The notes under the pieces were generated by a model, which searched no databases, was not told where the DNA came from, and saw only the letters and a program-made list of their open reading frames with translations. A stretch of DNA of 31,250 nt from a virus. Both the position numbers and the translations under genes were made by a program. Each line of letters starts with the position of its first letter. Position 1 is the stretch's first letter. The DNA is taken from IMG/VR virus record IMGVR_UViG_3300009285_000641, positions 1 through 31,250 of that record, one strand, 5' to 3'. Shown one piece after another: positions 20,229 to 27,892 of this stretch.

Positions 20229-21722
20229 ATGAAAGACGAATTGGAGGCCCTGCGCGTATCCATCAAGGCCCTCATTGACGAGACGGACAAGTTGATCTCG
20301 GACGGCAAACTTGAAGAGGCGAAAGTCAAACAAGTGGAGATCAAGAAACTGCAAGAGCAGGCCCAAGTGCTGAAGGCACAGGCGGAGGCCAAAGCCGCTG
20401 AAGATAAGATGTCTGGCGAACTCAAGGCGCAACAGCTTGAGAAGGAAAATGCCGACCTCAAGGCTAAACTCAAAGACCCGGTGCGCTTGGAAGGTCTGGC
20501 GGGCGATATATCTGCGCTTGAAACAGATACCAAGGGCGAAGCGCAAAAAGCCACCTATCAGACTCGCTATGGGACGATTGATGCAGGCGTGAAGGCCGTG
20601 CTTTCCGACCTATACGGAAGCGAATTCAACTACAACCAGGCCCGCGATGAGCAAATGAAGGCGTTTGTGAAGTATATCCGGCTGGGCGAGAATCGCTTGA
20701 CCGCCAAAGAAATCGAGATGCTGACTCCTAAGTGGAACAACATCATCTTGCGCCCGGATGTCATCAAGTCGGAACTGGAAGCGGGACGGAGCGTAGCCGA
20801 AATCAAGGCTACGCTGGTAGAAGGCACACTGGACTTGGGCGGGTACACTGTCCCTGAGGACTACCGTGTGAATATTATCTCCCGCTTGGTCGGTAATACC
20901 GTGGTACGAAAACGCGCTCGTGTGGTTACGACTACCCGCGATGCGATTGAGTGGCCCAAGTTGGAAGGTGGCAACACCATCTACACCTCAGCGGTGCGCG
21001 TGACGTGGGTGCAGGAACAGCCTGCCAGCGCGACAGCGGCTTCAACTAACCCGACCTTCGGTCTGTACCGCATCCCAGTGCATACGGTAATGGCGCGCAC
21101 GGACTTCTCACGCAACCTCTTGGAAGACTCGGCCTTCAACCTGCAAGAAACCATTGCGGGCCTGTTTGCCGAAGCCATGGCGGTTGACGAGGACAATCAA
21201 TTCTTGACCGGCACGGGCGGGGGTACGCCTCGCGGTGTGTTGGCTGGACGCTCTGGGGCCGAACAAACACCTGAAACGGGCGTGACTGCGGTGGTTTCCG
21301 GGAATGCTTCAGCAGTAACGGCTGATGGGTTGCTTGACTTGGTGTATGCCGTGGCACAGCAATATCGCAATAGCGCGGCCTTCGCCGTGTCCCGCACGAC
21401 TCAGCGCGATCTTCGCAAACTGAAGGACGGCAACGGGCGCTATATGTGGCAGGATAGCATTCAGCAAGGACAGCCTCCGGCGCTGTTGGGCTATGCGGTT
21501 GACGAGTCGGAGTCCATGCCGACTATCGCGGCCAATGCCTATCCCATCATCTTCGGAAGCTGGCTTGGGTATCTGGTAGCGGATCGCGTGGGCATGAGCG
21601 TTGAGCGCGTAACGGACTCTACCCTAGTCGGCCAAAACCGCGTGGCTCTGTTTGCGCGTCGGCGTTTGGGCGGACAGGTAATTGAGCCGTGGCGTTTCGC
21701 GGCCCAGCAAATGTCAGTTTGA
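20229..21722 (+). CDS. HK97-type major capsid protein
   Basis: This 497-residue protein has a highly charged coiled-coil N terminus (about 1-85: KDELEALRVSIKALIDETDKL..., KKLQEQAQVLKAQAEAKAAEDK), the scaffold-like delta domain removed by the protease encoded upstream. The capsid fold follows, with landmarks GGYTVPEDYRVNIISRL, ARTDFSRNLLEDSAF, AVDEDNQFLTGTG and the C-terminal QNRVALFARRRLGGQVIEPWRF. AAGGAG precedes the ATG. It is the main virion shell subunit. A 10-bp hairpin follows at 21743-21769. Confidence 0.92.
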   Translation: MKDELEALRVSIKALIDETDKLISDGKLEEAKVKQVEIKKLQEQAQVLKAQAEAKAAEDKMSGELKAQQLEKENADLKAKLKDPVRLEGLAGDISALETDTKGEAQKATYQTRYGTIDAGVKAVLSDLYGSEFNYNQARDEQMKAFVKYIRLGENRLTAKEIEMLTPKWNNIILRPDVIKSELEAGRSVAEIKATLVEGTLDLGGYTVPEDYRVNIISRLVGNTVVRKRARVVTTTRDAIEWPKLEGGNTIYTSAVRVTWVQEQPASATAASTNPTFGLYRIPVHTVMARTDFSRNLLEDSAFNLQETIAGLFAEAMAVDEDNQFLTGTGGGTPRGVLAGRSGAEQTPETGVTAVVSGNASAVTADGLLDLVYAVAQQYRNSAAFAVSRTTQRDLRKLKDGNGRYMWQDSIQQGQPPALLGYAVDESESMPTIAANAYPIIFGSWLGYLVADRVGMSVERVTDSTLVGQNRVALFARRRLGGQVIEPWRFAAQQMSV

Positions 21723-21742
21723 TAGTTAGTTAGAACAAGTCT

Positions 21743-21769
21743 GAGGGGATGGTGACAAGCCATCCCCTC
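21743..21769 (+). terminator. Hairpin after the capsid gene
   Basis: GAGGGGATGG and CCATCCCCTC form a perfect 10-bp stem with a 7-nt loop, 20 bp after the capsid stop. Only a short CT-rich stretch follows instead of a T tract, so it is probably a partial terminator or an mRNA-stabilising end that sets high capsid expression relative to downstream genes. Confidence 0.55.
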
Positions 21770-21795
21770 TCTCTGAAAAAGCAAGGAGAAAAGAA

Positions 21796-22227
21796 ATGTT
21801 GGGAACAAATGCTTCTCATGTGAAATACATCAATGCCTTGTCGGGGCAGTACGTTGGGTCTGGCTCTACCAATGCCTCCAACTTCGCGGGCTTTGAGTGG
21901 GCTACGCTGATCCTCACCACCGGCTCTTTCAGCGGTGGATCGGTGACGCTCAATGTGGAACGGTCTGCGACCTCCGATGGTACTTTCAGCACATTTGGCG
22001 CTTCAACAGCTGCTATCGTCGGTGGTGCTACCACGAACTGCGGACACCTGTTTGTGCGCTCGTTCGCGCTGGATAGCTCGGCCATCTGGTACAAGTTGGC
22101 CTACAACACTGCTGGAACGGATGGCAAGAATCTCGCGGCCGTCTTTGAATTGAGTGCCGCACGGGTCAACCCTGTCGCAACCCAGGACGGCAATACCACG
22201 ATCTACTCTGACGTGATTGCTGGCTAA
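21796..22227 (+). CDS. Small virion structural protein, possible head decoration
   Basis: This 143-residue protein is rich in Ser, Thr, Gly and Ala with alternating hydrophobic residues (ATLILTTGSFSGGSVTLNVERSA, LFVRSFALDSSAIWYKLAYNTAG), which predicts a beta-sandwich. A strong AAGGAG site precedes the ATG. The place directly after the capsid gene is where decoration or stabilising proteins are usually encoded. No family was recognised with certainty. Confidence 0.6.
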   Translation: MLGTNASHVKYINALSGQYVGSGSTNASNFAGFEWATLILTTGSFSGGSVTLNVERSATSDGTFSTFGASTAAIVGGATTNCGHLFVRSFALDSSAIWYKLAYNTAGTDGKNLAAVFELSAARVNPVATQDGNTTIYSDVIAG

Positions 22228-22242
22228 CGGAGGGTACAAAAA

Positions 22243-22725
22243 GTGACAACTTATAGTACCCGAATCATCCATGAGCAGGGCGGTAGCGTCCTGACGGTTG
22301 CCAGCGCCGGATCTCTAAACGTCAATGCGGGCGGCACTTTGGTTGTCACAGGAACGGTTGTGACGATTGCGAGTTCCGGGTCTCAAAGCATTGCGGCGGG
22401 TGGCGTTCTGTCTACCTCGGGAACCTTCAGAGTAGCATCGGCCTCGGCGCAGATTGGCGACGGTGCCTCGCTTATCATCAAGCCTGGCGCTACGACCAAA
22501 CCCGGCGCTTTTGCAGTCCTGAACATAGGCCAAAACCAGATGTGGTATGCACCCGGTTCGGCAGGTTCGCCTACCTTTTCGGGTTCGCCCGGCGACATGC
22601 TTTGGATTGCCAACAGCGCCTCTACGACCTTCTGGTTCAATACTAGCGATGGAACAGCAGGTTCGGTTTGGCGACGGATGGCCGGCATCTTGTCCACTAG
22701 CGCAGCGCCTCCGGCTGGCCCGTAA
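22243..22725 (+). CDS. Beta-rich repetitive structural protein
   Basis: This 160-residue protein starts at GTG with a GGAGGG site. The first ~90 residues repeat a short Ala-Ser-Gly-Val pattern (SVLTVASAGSLNVNAGGTLVV, VTIASSGSQSIAAGGVLSTSG), which suggests a small beta-helix or stacked strands; the rest (MWYAPGSAGSPTFSGSPGDMLWIANS) resembles phage decoration or fibre segments. It is probably a capsid surface or fibre-like virion protein. It is the last gene before a terminator cluster at 22729-22876. Confidence 0.55.
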   Translation: MTTYSTRIIHEQGGSVLTVASAGSLNVNAGGTLVVTGTVVTIASSGSQSIAAGGVLSTSGTFRVASASAQIGDGASLIIKPGATTKPGAFAVLNIGQNQMWYAPGSAGSPTFSGSPGDMLWIANSASTTFWFNTSDGTAGSVWRRMAGILSTSAAPPAGP

Positions 22726-22728
22726 TAT

Positions 22729-22753
22729 AGTTCTGGTTTCTAATCCCAGAACT
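22729..22753 (+). repeat. 8-bp hairpin after the structural gene
   Basis: AGTTCTGG and CCAGAACT form a perfect stem with a 9-nt loop, 4 bp after the stop codon. The nearest T run (GTTTTT) is 10 bp further on, so termination would be weak. Confidence 0.45.
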
Positions 22754-22757
22754 GAGT

Positions 22758-22786
22758 TTGACAGTTTTTAGGCGACTACATCTAAA
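22758..22786 (+). promoter_or_regulatory. Possible promoter before a terminator
   Basis: TTGACA (22758-22763), a 17-bp spacer and TCTAAA (22781-22786, 4 of 6 consensus). It is followed after 9 bp by a strong terminator, the same order as in the two conserved leaders, but the conserved box is not recognisable here. Confidence 0.45.
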
Positions 22787-22795
22787 GTTCAACTT

Positions 22796-22838
22796 GGCGC
22801 GGGGTTGGGGTTTCACCCTGGCCTCGCGCCTTTGTTTT
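22796..22838 (+). terminator. Rightward intrinsic terminator
   Basis: GGCGCGGGG pairs with CCTCGCGCC (one G-T pair), with further GGG/CCC pairing inside, followed by TTTGTTTT. It would end transcripts from the capsid genes or from the promoter just upstream. Confidence 0.75.
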
Positions 22839-22846
22839 GAGTGACA

Positions 22847-22876
22847 ATAAAATAAAAAGCGCCCAATTAAGGGCGC
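22847..22876 (-). terminator. Leftward intrinsic terminator
   Basis: On the minus strand GCGCCC-TTAATT-GGGCGC is followed by TTTTTATTTTATT, a textbook intrinsic terminator. No leftward gene lies nearby, so it may block antisense transcription into the capsid genes. Confidence 0.65.
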
Positions 22877-22901
22877 AGTCAAACCTGGATAGGAGGCAAT
22901 T

Positions 22902-23243
22902 TTGTCATACGGCGACACATACTACGGTATCGTTACAAGCGGGTCTACGGCGACCTCTGCTGCTACGGCGCATTTGCTCTTCGGGGCCTATCAGGGATTG
23001 AGCACACTGGGGCAGAATGAGATCGTCAACATCCAGTTGATAGCGACGGCCAATGACGTTCGTGTTTGGAACAGCACCGTGACCAACAACACGGGCTTAC
23101 GCTTGACGCAATCGGCCTCGGCTTTTGATCTGCCACCCATGCGCGCAGGGGAGGCCAGCGGGCTTCACATGGTCAGAGACGGTTCTGGCAATCCTACAGT
23201 GTTGTGGACTGTCTGGAGCCGGAATCCGGGGACGACAAAATGA
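22902..23243 (+). CDS. Structural protein paralogue 1 (SYGD family pair)
   Basis: This 113-residue protein starts at TTG, four bases after a strong GGAGGCAATT site. It shares order and motifs with the next gene: SYGDxxY/F, LLFGAYQGLSxLGQNE, VNIQL, NNTGxRL, DLPPMRxGxAS and PTVLWTVWxR. A beta-rich virion protein is likely from composition and position among structural genes; the function is unknown. Its stop overlaps the start of its paralogue as ATGA, the mark of a tandem duplication. Confidence 0.65.
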   Translation: MSYGDTYYGIVTSGSTATSAATAHLLFGAYQGLSTLGQNEIVNIQLIATANDVRVWNSTVTNNTGLRLTQSASAFDLPPMRAGEASGLHMVRDGSGNPTVLWTVWSRNPGTTK

Positions 23244-23578
23244 GCTACGGGGACTCGTTTTTCCATGCGGTTATCAGCGGCTCTACAAGCGGGAGTGAGA
23301 TACCCAATCTTCTGTTTGGGAGCTACCAGGGGTTGAGTGACTTGGGGCAGAATGAGGTGGTCAACATTCAGTTATGCACCACGACTGCCGAGGCCAGGGT
23401 GTGGGACACAACGACTACAAACAATACAGGGTTTCGTCTCAATCAGGCAGCTTCCATTATTGATCTGCCTCCTATGCGAGTCGGGGCGGCCAGCCTTATG
23501 AAGATCATGCGCGAGACGGCGACCAGCCCGACGGTGCTGTGGACGGTGTGGCGCAGAGTTTCGGGAGCTATGCAGTAG
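23240..23578 (+). CDS. Structural protein paralogue 2 (SYGD family pair)
   Basis: This 112-residue protein aligns with the preceding one over its full length (SYGDSFFHAVISGST, LLFGSYQGLSDLGQNEVVNIQL, NNTGFRLNQAAS, DLPPMRVGAAS, TVLWTVWRR). The ATG at 23240, overlapping the upstream stop, gives the homologous N terminus; a GTG 12 codons earlier is rejected for that reason. The two copies have diverged clearly, so both are probably kept by selection, perhaps as two subunits of one virion part. Confidence 0.65.
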   Translation: MSYGDSFFHAVISGSTSGSEIPNLLFGSYQGLSDLGQNEVVNIQLCTTTAEARVWDTTTTNNTGFRLNQAASIIDLPPMRVGAASLMKIMRETATSPTVLWTVWRRVSGAMQ

Positions 23579-23652
23579 ATGTGGATATTAGAAATGATAC
23601 CGTCAACATACTCTCTAGAAGATGACTACAAGCTGCACGGGAGCATGGTTAT

Positions 23653-24066
23653 ATGAGTAACACTTTATATACCAAAGGCAGGGAAGGGTTTCTCGCTGGG
23701 GATTTAGATTTTGATGCCAACACAATCAAAATCACATTGGTCTCTACGGCGAGTTACACTGCCAATACCTCCAACGACACTTTCTATACCGTCATCCCCA
23801 TCGGCGGGCGAGTCAAAGAGTCTGACACGAATGCACTCAGCACTAAGACCACTACGAGCGGCATTGCCGATGCGGGGGATGTGACGCTCTCAGCGGTAAG
23901 TGGCATCCCGTTCCATGCGATTGTGATTTGGCAAGACTCCGGGTCTCCCTCAACGTCCCGTTTGATTGCGTACATTGATACGGGAACTGGCTTACCAGCA
24001 AGCCCAAATTCTGGGGATATAACCGTCCAGTGGGCAGCTGGCACATCTAAAATTTTCTGTTTGTAG
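23653..24066 (+). CDS. Phage virion protein of the 'KGREGFL' type
   Basis: This 137-residue protein matches a recurrent phage structural protein pattern recalled from many genomes: LYTKGREGFLAGDLDFDANTIKITLV at the start, then 'GIADAGDVTLSAVSG', 'AIVIWQDSGSPSTSRLIAYIDTG' and 'GDITVQWAAGTSKIF' at the end. It is beta-rich and lies with the head and decoration genes; the exact virion position is not known. GGGAG lies 9 bp before the ATG. The 74 bp upstream contain no other gene. Confidence 0.7.
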   Translation: MSNTLYTKGREGFLAGDLDFDANTIKITLVSTASYTANTSNDTFYTVIPIGGRVKESDTNALSTKTTTSGIADAGDVTLSAVSGIPFHAIVIWQDSGSPSTSRLIAYIDTGTGLPASPNSGDITVQWAAGTSKIFCL

Positions 24067-24116
24067 TTGCGTTGTTTCACAAAATGTGCCATACTCCCCA
24101 ATAAGGAGAATGGCAT

Positions 24117-25160
24117 ATGGCAAAAAAGGGTTGCTCTAAGTGCGGGAATGAATTTGAAGCAAGAGGCAACAGATCAAAATACTGCTCTATCAAATGCCAA
24201 TATGGAATTGGTGTTTGTAGAACATGCGGAAAAGAGTTCGTTAAGAAATCAAATACTACTGGAGATTACTGTTCTAGTAGATGTTGGTATAACTCTGAAG
24301 ACTTCAAGGATGTTGAATACAAGAAATGTTCTCATTGTGGAGTAAGTAAGCCCCATACCGAATTCCCATATTCTGGTGGAAAGGGAGAACTTCATGGTTG
24401 GTGCAAAGATTGTCATAGTCAATCCTACGAGGAAAATCAGTCCAAGAAAAGGCAATCCGCCATAAAGTACGCAATAGGTGATTTCCCGGAGCGAATCAAG
24501 AAATATAGATTAGAGCAAGGAATGACACAACAGGAATTCGGTAAAAAAGTCGGAATTGGCGCTACCCAGATTAGACACTGGGAAAAGGGTACAAGTCTTC
24601 CGCATCCCAAGAAAGTAAAATTCATATTTGATCTATTTGGATGGGAAGTTCCAGACGAATTAAATGAAAGACAAGATTTTAGATTGCCACTTGGAATTGG
24701 AATATGCCCATATTGTGGAAACTCATTTCCAATCTATAGAACCAAAACGGTATTTTGTTCCAGGATTTGTAACAACAGATACCATAGCAGTGAGCGAAGT
24801 TCAACCTGGCGTGGCGGGAAATATGAGTCTGGGTGTGGCTATATCAAAGTCAAGATGCCAGACCATCCCAACTCAGATACCAGTGGCTATATCCCAGAGC
24901 ATAGATTGATAATGGAGAGAATTTTGGGTAGACATTTACTTCTTGGCGAAAAGGTTCATCACAAGAACGGAATTCGTGATGATAATCGTCCAGAAAATCT
25001 TGAGTTGTGGACTACGGATCACAAAGACCCTCCAGGAGTGCGTGTTTCAGATAAGATAGCAGATGATATACTCTCTCAACCTGAAATTTCAGAATTGCCA
25101 GAAGAAATCAGAGGAAGAATAAAAGACGCATTGTATCGGGTTGCAAACAAACAGAGTTGA
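24117..25160 (+). CDS. HNH endonuclease with zinc fingers and HTH domain
   Basis: This 347-residue protein has several Cys clusters in its first 110 residues (CSKCG ... YCSIKC, CRTCG ... YCSSRC, CSHCG ... CKDC). An XRE-like helix-turn-helix follows (about 130-175: IKKYRLEQGMTQQEFGKKVGIGATQIRHWEKG), another zinc finger (CPYCG ... FCSRIC) and an HNH nuclease (HRLIMERILGRHLLLGEKVHHKNGIRDDNRPENLELW, about 262-300). This layout is typical of mobile phage HNH nucleases. AAGGAG precedes the ATG, and a weak TTGCGT-17-CATACT promoter lies at 24067-24095. Its sequence is visibly more A+T-rich than the structural genes around it, so it probably inserted recently. Confidence 0.88.
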   Translation: MAKKGCSKCGNEFEARGNRSKYCSIKCQYGIGVCRTCGKEFVKKSNTTGDYCSSRCWYNSEDFKDVEYKKCSHCGVSKPHTEFPYSGGKGELHGWCKDCHSQSYEENQSKKRQSAIKYAIGDFPERIKKYRLEQGMTQQEFGKKVGIGATQIRHWEKGTSLPHPKKVKFIFDLFGWEVPDELNERQDFRLPLGIGICPYCGNSFPIYRTKTVFCSRICNNRYHSSERSSTWRGGKYESGCGYIKVKMPDHPNSDTSGYIPEHRLIMERILGRHLLLGEKVHHKNGIRDDNRPENLELWTTDHKDPPGVRVSDKIADDILSQPEISELPEEIRGRIKDALYRVANKQS

Positions 25161-25184
25161 CAATAAGCGTTAGGGTGATAGAAT
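25157..25184 (+). promoter_or_regulatory. Promoter of leader B (modification cluster)
   Basis: TTGACA (25157-25162, overlapping the end of the HNH gene), a 16-bp spacer and TAGAAT (25179-25184). The start is expected at the conserved box at 25190, at the same spacing as in leader A. Confidence 0.7.
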
Positions 25185-25189
25185 AATAC

Positions 25190-25221
25190 ACAACTGAATA
25201 TTTTGCGCGACTTTGTTCGCC
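25190..25221 (+). promoter_or_regulatory. Conserved 5' leader box, copy B
   Basis: Second copy of the 32-nt box at 18738-18769, differing at 3 positions (box positions 8, 12 and 24). It can form the same bulged 6-bp hairpin, which competes for the CGC that begins the terminator stem. It precedes the genes from 25282 onward. Confidence 0.7.
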
Positions 25222-25268
25222 TTATGGATGTCTGCCAATGGCAGCTAATCTATGAGGCGTTGTTTTTT
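25218..25268 (+). terminator. Intrinsic terminator inside leader B
   Basis: A 12-bp stem (25218-25229 with 25248-25259, including two G-T pairs) stacks on a CTGCC/GGCAG stem with an AAT loop, followed by TTGTTTTTT. Apart from the outer CGCC/GGCG, the stem sequence differs from copy A while pairing is kept, as expected for a structure under selection. Confidence 0.8.
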
Positions 25269-25281
25269 AACGAGGAACATT

Positions 25282-25602
25282 ATGAGCGACACGCAAGACT
25301 ATGCACAAATGACGTTGGCAGAGCTAAACAGCTTGTCGGCCAAACTCTATGATGACTACTACACCTTGAAAGACAAGATCAAGCGTGTGGACAGGTTACG
25401 CAACGCCAAGATGCAAGAGGAACAAGCACGCAGGGCATTGGAGGCGGCACAGTCGCAATTAGATGAGGCGCAGAAAGCGCAAGCGCCAGAGATCAAAATC
25501 GTTCCCGACTCTATTGAGTCAGATGAGGCCGTGCAGACTCAGATTCCCAAGTGGCGGGAATGGATAGCGAGGATATGCAAGAAGCAGGCTATAAAAAGTT
25601 AA
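25282..25602 (+). CDS. Coiled-coil protein, first gene after leader B
   Basis: This 106-residue protein is mostly helical and charged (TLAELNSLSAKLYDDYYTLKDKIKRVDRLRNAKMQEEQARRALEAAQSQLDEAQKAQ), consistent with a coiled coil, with a basic tail (WREWIARICKKQAIKS). A GAGGAAC site precedes the ATG at 25282; an earlier ATG lies inside the terminator hairpin and is rejected. No family was recognised. It may be a small virion or scaffold component, or belong to the modification cluster behind it. Confidence 0.6.
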   Translation: MSDTQDYAQMTLAELNSLSAKLYDDYYTLKDKIKRVDRLRNAKMQEEQARRALEAAQSQLDEAQKAQAPEIKIVPDSIESDEAVQTQIPKWREWIARICKKQAIKS

Positions 25603-25612
25603 TTGAATTCCT

Positions 25613-26527
25613 ATGTCTCAATTGAGTATCCTCGTACCAGCAGGTGGGGAGACATTTCTATCAAAGACAGTGGACGATCTCTTTACTAAAGCTGATGGCG
25701 AGATTGAAGTTGTCGTCGCATTAGATGGTGTGTGGCCTAATCCGACCCTAATGGATCGGCCCGGTCTTCGCATCATTCATTTTGGCGCACATCGGGGAAT
25801 GCGGGCTTGTCTTAATGCCGCTGCTGCTGTGGCAACAGGCGAGTGGATAATGAAGCTTGATGCCCATTGTATGGTTGCTGAGGGCTTTGATGAGGTTCTT
25901 AAACGTGATTGCGCCGACAACTGGGTAATGATCCCACGTCGTTACAGTCTAGATGCGGAGAATTGGAAGATTGAGGAGAACGGTAGAGGGCCAAAAGATT
26001 ATCACTATCTTAGTTGCCCAGAATGGAGTATCCGTGAACGTGATGATTACTCTATGCACGGGGTAGAGTGGAAAGAAAGAACACGGGAACGACACAACAA
26101 GCCAGAATATGATATTGACGAGACAATGAGTTGGCAAGGCAGTTGTTGGTTCATGTCTCGTAAACATTGGGACTGGTTGGGTGGACTATCAGAGTTTGGT
26201 TATGGCACATTTGCTCAAGAGCCACAAGAGATTGGAAACAAGACATGGCTAGGAGGGGGGAAATTGATGTGCAATAAGAAGACGTGGTACGCACATCTCC
26301 ACAAAGGAAAGAGGTATGCTCATTTGTGGCGCATGTATCAAGTGGTTCAACAAGAGATTGCAACGGGTCACGAATGGTCTGCAAGATACTGGATGGGCAA
26401 TCAGTGGAAAGAACGTGTGCATGATTTGGAATGGCTTATAGACCGTTTCTCGCCTGTTCCAACGTGGACACCCCATTGGAAAGAACTGTATGTCGAAAGT
26501 GTCAGTCGTCATCCCATCGCGCAATGA
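25613..26527 (+). CDS. GT-A family glycosyltransferase (paralogue 1)
   Basis: This 304-residue protein has a family 2-like GT-A fold: nucleotide-sugar binding start 'LSILVPAGGETFLSKTVDDLF', 'EVVVALDGVWPNP', and the metal site 'IMKLDAHCMVAEGFDEVL'. The DxH with following cysteine replaces the usual DxD, as in GT27 polypeptide GalNAc-transferases. Acceptor-side landmarks follow (WQGSCWFMSRKHWDWLGGL, FAQEPQEIGNKTWLGGGKLMCN, WYAHLHKG). It should transfer a sugar to a phage or host acceptor, which is not identifiable. There is no clear Shine-Dalgarno site, and the gene follows the coiled-coil gene by 10 bp. It overlaps its paralogue by 38 bp. Confidence 0.85.
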   Translation: MSQLSILVPAGGETFLSKTVDDLFTKADGEIEVVVALDGVWPNPTLMDRPGLRIIHFGAHRGMRACLNAAAAVATGEWIMKLDAHCMVAEGFDEVLKRDCADNWVMIPRRYSLDAENWKIEENGRGPKDYHYLSCPEWSIRERDDYSMHGVEWKERTRERHNKPEYDIDETMSWQGSCWFMSRKHWDWLGGLSEFGYGTFAQEPQEIGNKTWLGGGKLMCNKKTWYAHLHKGKRYAHLWRMYQVVQQEIATGHEWSARYWMGNQWKERVHDLEWLIDRFSPVPTWTPHWKELYVESVSRHPIAQ

Positions 26528-27407
26528 AGTATACGAGATCGCGCCGGGTGTAACCGTCCTTCAACGCATGGTTCAAGACCTCTACGAAAAAGCAACAGGA
26601 GAATTCGAGGTCATCGTTGCTTTTGACGGCCCCCCATATCAGCAGTTCCCAGATTATCCTAACCTGACACGTTTAGAGTTGCCCCAACTAGGTCTCAAGC
26701 CTTGCGTCAATGAGGCCGCACATATAGCAACAGGCAAGTACCTTTGCAAATTCGATTCACACTGTATGGTCAGTAAGAGTTTTGATGAGGTTCTTCAGGA
26801 ACACATGGAAGACAATTGGCTTATCACGCCACGTTTCTATGTACTGGATGCGGAGGAGTGGAAGTGGCAGGATGAGCGGTTCTATGATTACTTTTTCTTG
26901 GATTGTCCACTGACCGATAGAGTGCAATATCGATTCAAGGCAGGGGGACATTGGCCACAACGCACTAAGGAGCGAATGCACATTGGCCCCCTAGATGAAA
27001 CTATGGTGATGCACGGGTCTTGTTGGTTCTTATCCCGCGATTACTTTTTGAATTGTCTGGGTGGGATGTCATCTATCGGGTATGACTCGTTTGGCATGGA
27101 ACCGGCTGAACTCTGCTTGAAAACTTGGTTGGGGCCATGGAATGGCAAAGTCTTTGTGCGTAAAGATGCTTGGTTTGCACATATGCACAAAGGTGGCCAA
27201 CGACCTCGGGGTTATAACTTAAGCAAGGAACGCATTTGGAACTCCTACGCCTGGACAGCAAATTATTGGATGTCCAATAGTTGGCCAGAGCGTGCGCATG
27301 ATTTGGAATGGCTAGTGGACAAATTCATGCCGATTCCAAGTTGGCCTAAAAATTGGAGTGAGTTGCAAGCGCAACATGAGGCTGAGCGACAAACAGAAAC
27401 GATGTGA
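26490..27407 (+). CDS. GT-A family glycosyltransferase (paralogue 2)
   Basis: This 305-residue paralogue of the preceding enzyme shares the block order: VSVVIPSRNEVYEI, EFEVIVAFDGPPYQ, 'LCKFDSHCMVSKSFDEVLQEH' with the DxHC metal site, 'VLDAEEWKW', MHGSCWFLSRDYFLNCLGGM, and PAELCLKTWLGPWNGKVFV ... WFAHMHKGG. GGAAAG precedes its ATG, which lies inside the end of paralogue 1. Two adjacent, diverged copies suggest successive sugar additions or two acceptors. Its stop overlaps the next GTG start. Confidence 0.85.
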   Translation: MSKVSVVIPSRNEVYEIAPGVTVLQRMVQDLYEKATGEFEVIVAFDGPPYQQFPDYPNLTRLELPQLGLKPCVNEAAHIATGKYLCKFDSHCMVSKSFDEVLQEHMEDNWLITPRFYVLDAEEWKWQDERFYDYFFLDCPLTDRVQYRFKAGGHWPQRTKERMHIGPLDETMVMHGSCWFLSRDYFLNCLGGMSSIGYDSFGMEPAELCLKTWLGPWNGKVFVRKDAWFAHMHKGGQRPRGYNLSKERIWNSYAWTANYWMSNSWPERAHDLEWLVDKFMPIPSWPKNWSELQAQHEAERQTETM

Positions 27408-27892
27408 TTATAGGCCACGGTGACATTGCCAGTGTATTGGTTGACAGACCTGACAGACTATTTTTTGCCTCAGGTGTCTCCAATAGTTCTGAGGTGCGAG
27501 AGTCTGAATACAGACGCGAAATTGATCTTCTAATGATGCAAGAACGAACAGCGCACCTTGTGTATTTCGGTTCTTTATGTATTTTCTATTCTGAAACTCG
27601 CTATGCCATGCACAAGCAACAAATGGAGTCAATGGTTAAGGCGTTGTTTGCACGCTATACCATTATTCGATTGGGCAATATAACTTGGGGAACAAACTTT
27701 CATACGCTCATCAATCACTTACGAGAAATGAAACGCAGAGGACAACCATTAGATATTCAGGATGTTTATCGGTACATCGTGGATGAGGAAGAGTTACGAT
27801 ATTGGTTGTCCCTCATCCCGGAATGGAGTTGTGAACTCAATATACCCGGACGCCGAATGAAGGTTGCGCAGATCGTCAAGGAATTTGTATGA
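27404..27892 (+). CDS. Short SDR / NAD-dependent epimerase-like protein
   Basis: This 162-residue protein looks like a reduced sugar epimerase/dehydratase: 'RPDRLFFASGVSNSSE', 'HLVYFGSLCIFYSETRYAMHKQQMESMVKA' containing the SDR-type Tyr-x3-Lys (Tyr-Ala-Met-His-Lys), and 'YTIIRLGNITWGTN'. The classical N-terminal GxxGxxG nucleotide motif is poor (IGHGDIASVL), and the protein is about half the usual length, so the reaction is uncertain. The start is GTG overlapping the previous stop. Its place between glycosyltransferases and methyltransferases suggests work on a nucleotide sugar. Confidence 0.65.
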   Translation: MIIGHGDIASVLVDRPDRLFFASGVSNSSEVRESEYRREIDLLMMQERTAHLVYFGSLCIFYSETRYAMHKQQMESMVKALFARYTIIRLGNITWGTNFHTLINHLREMKRRGQPLDIQDVYRYIVDEEELRYWLSLIPEWSCELNIPGRRMKVAQIVKEFV

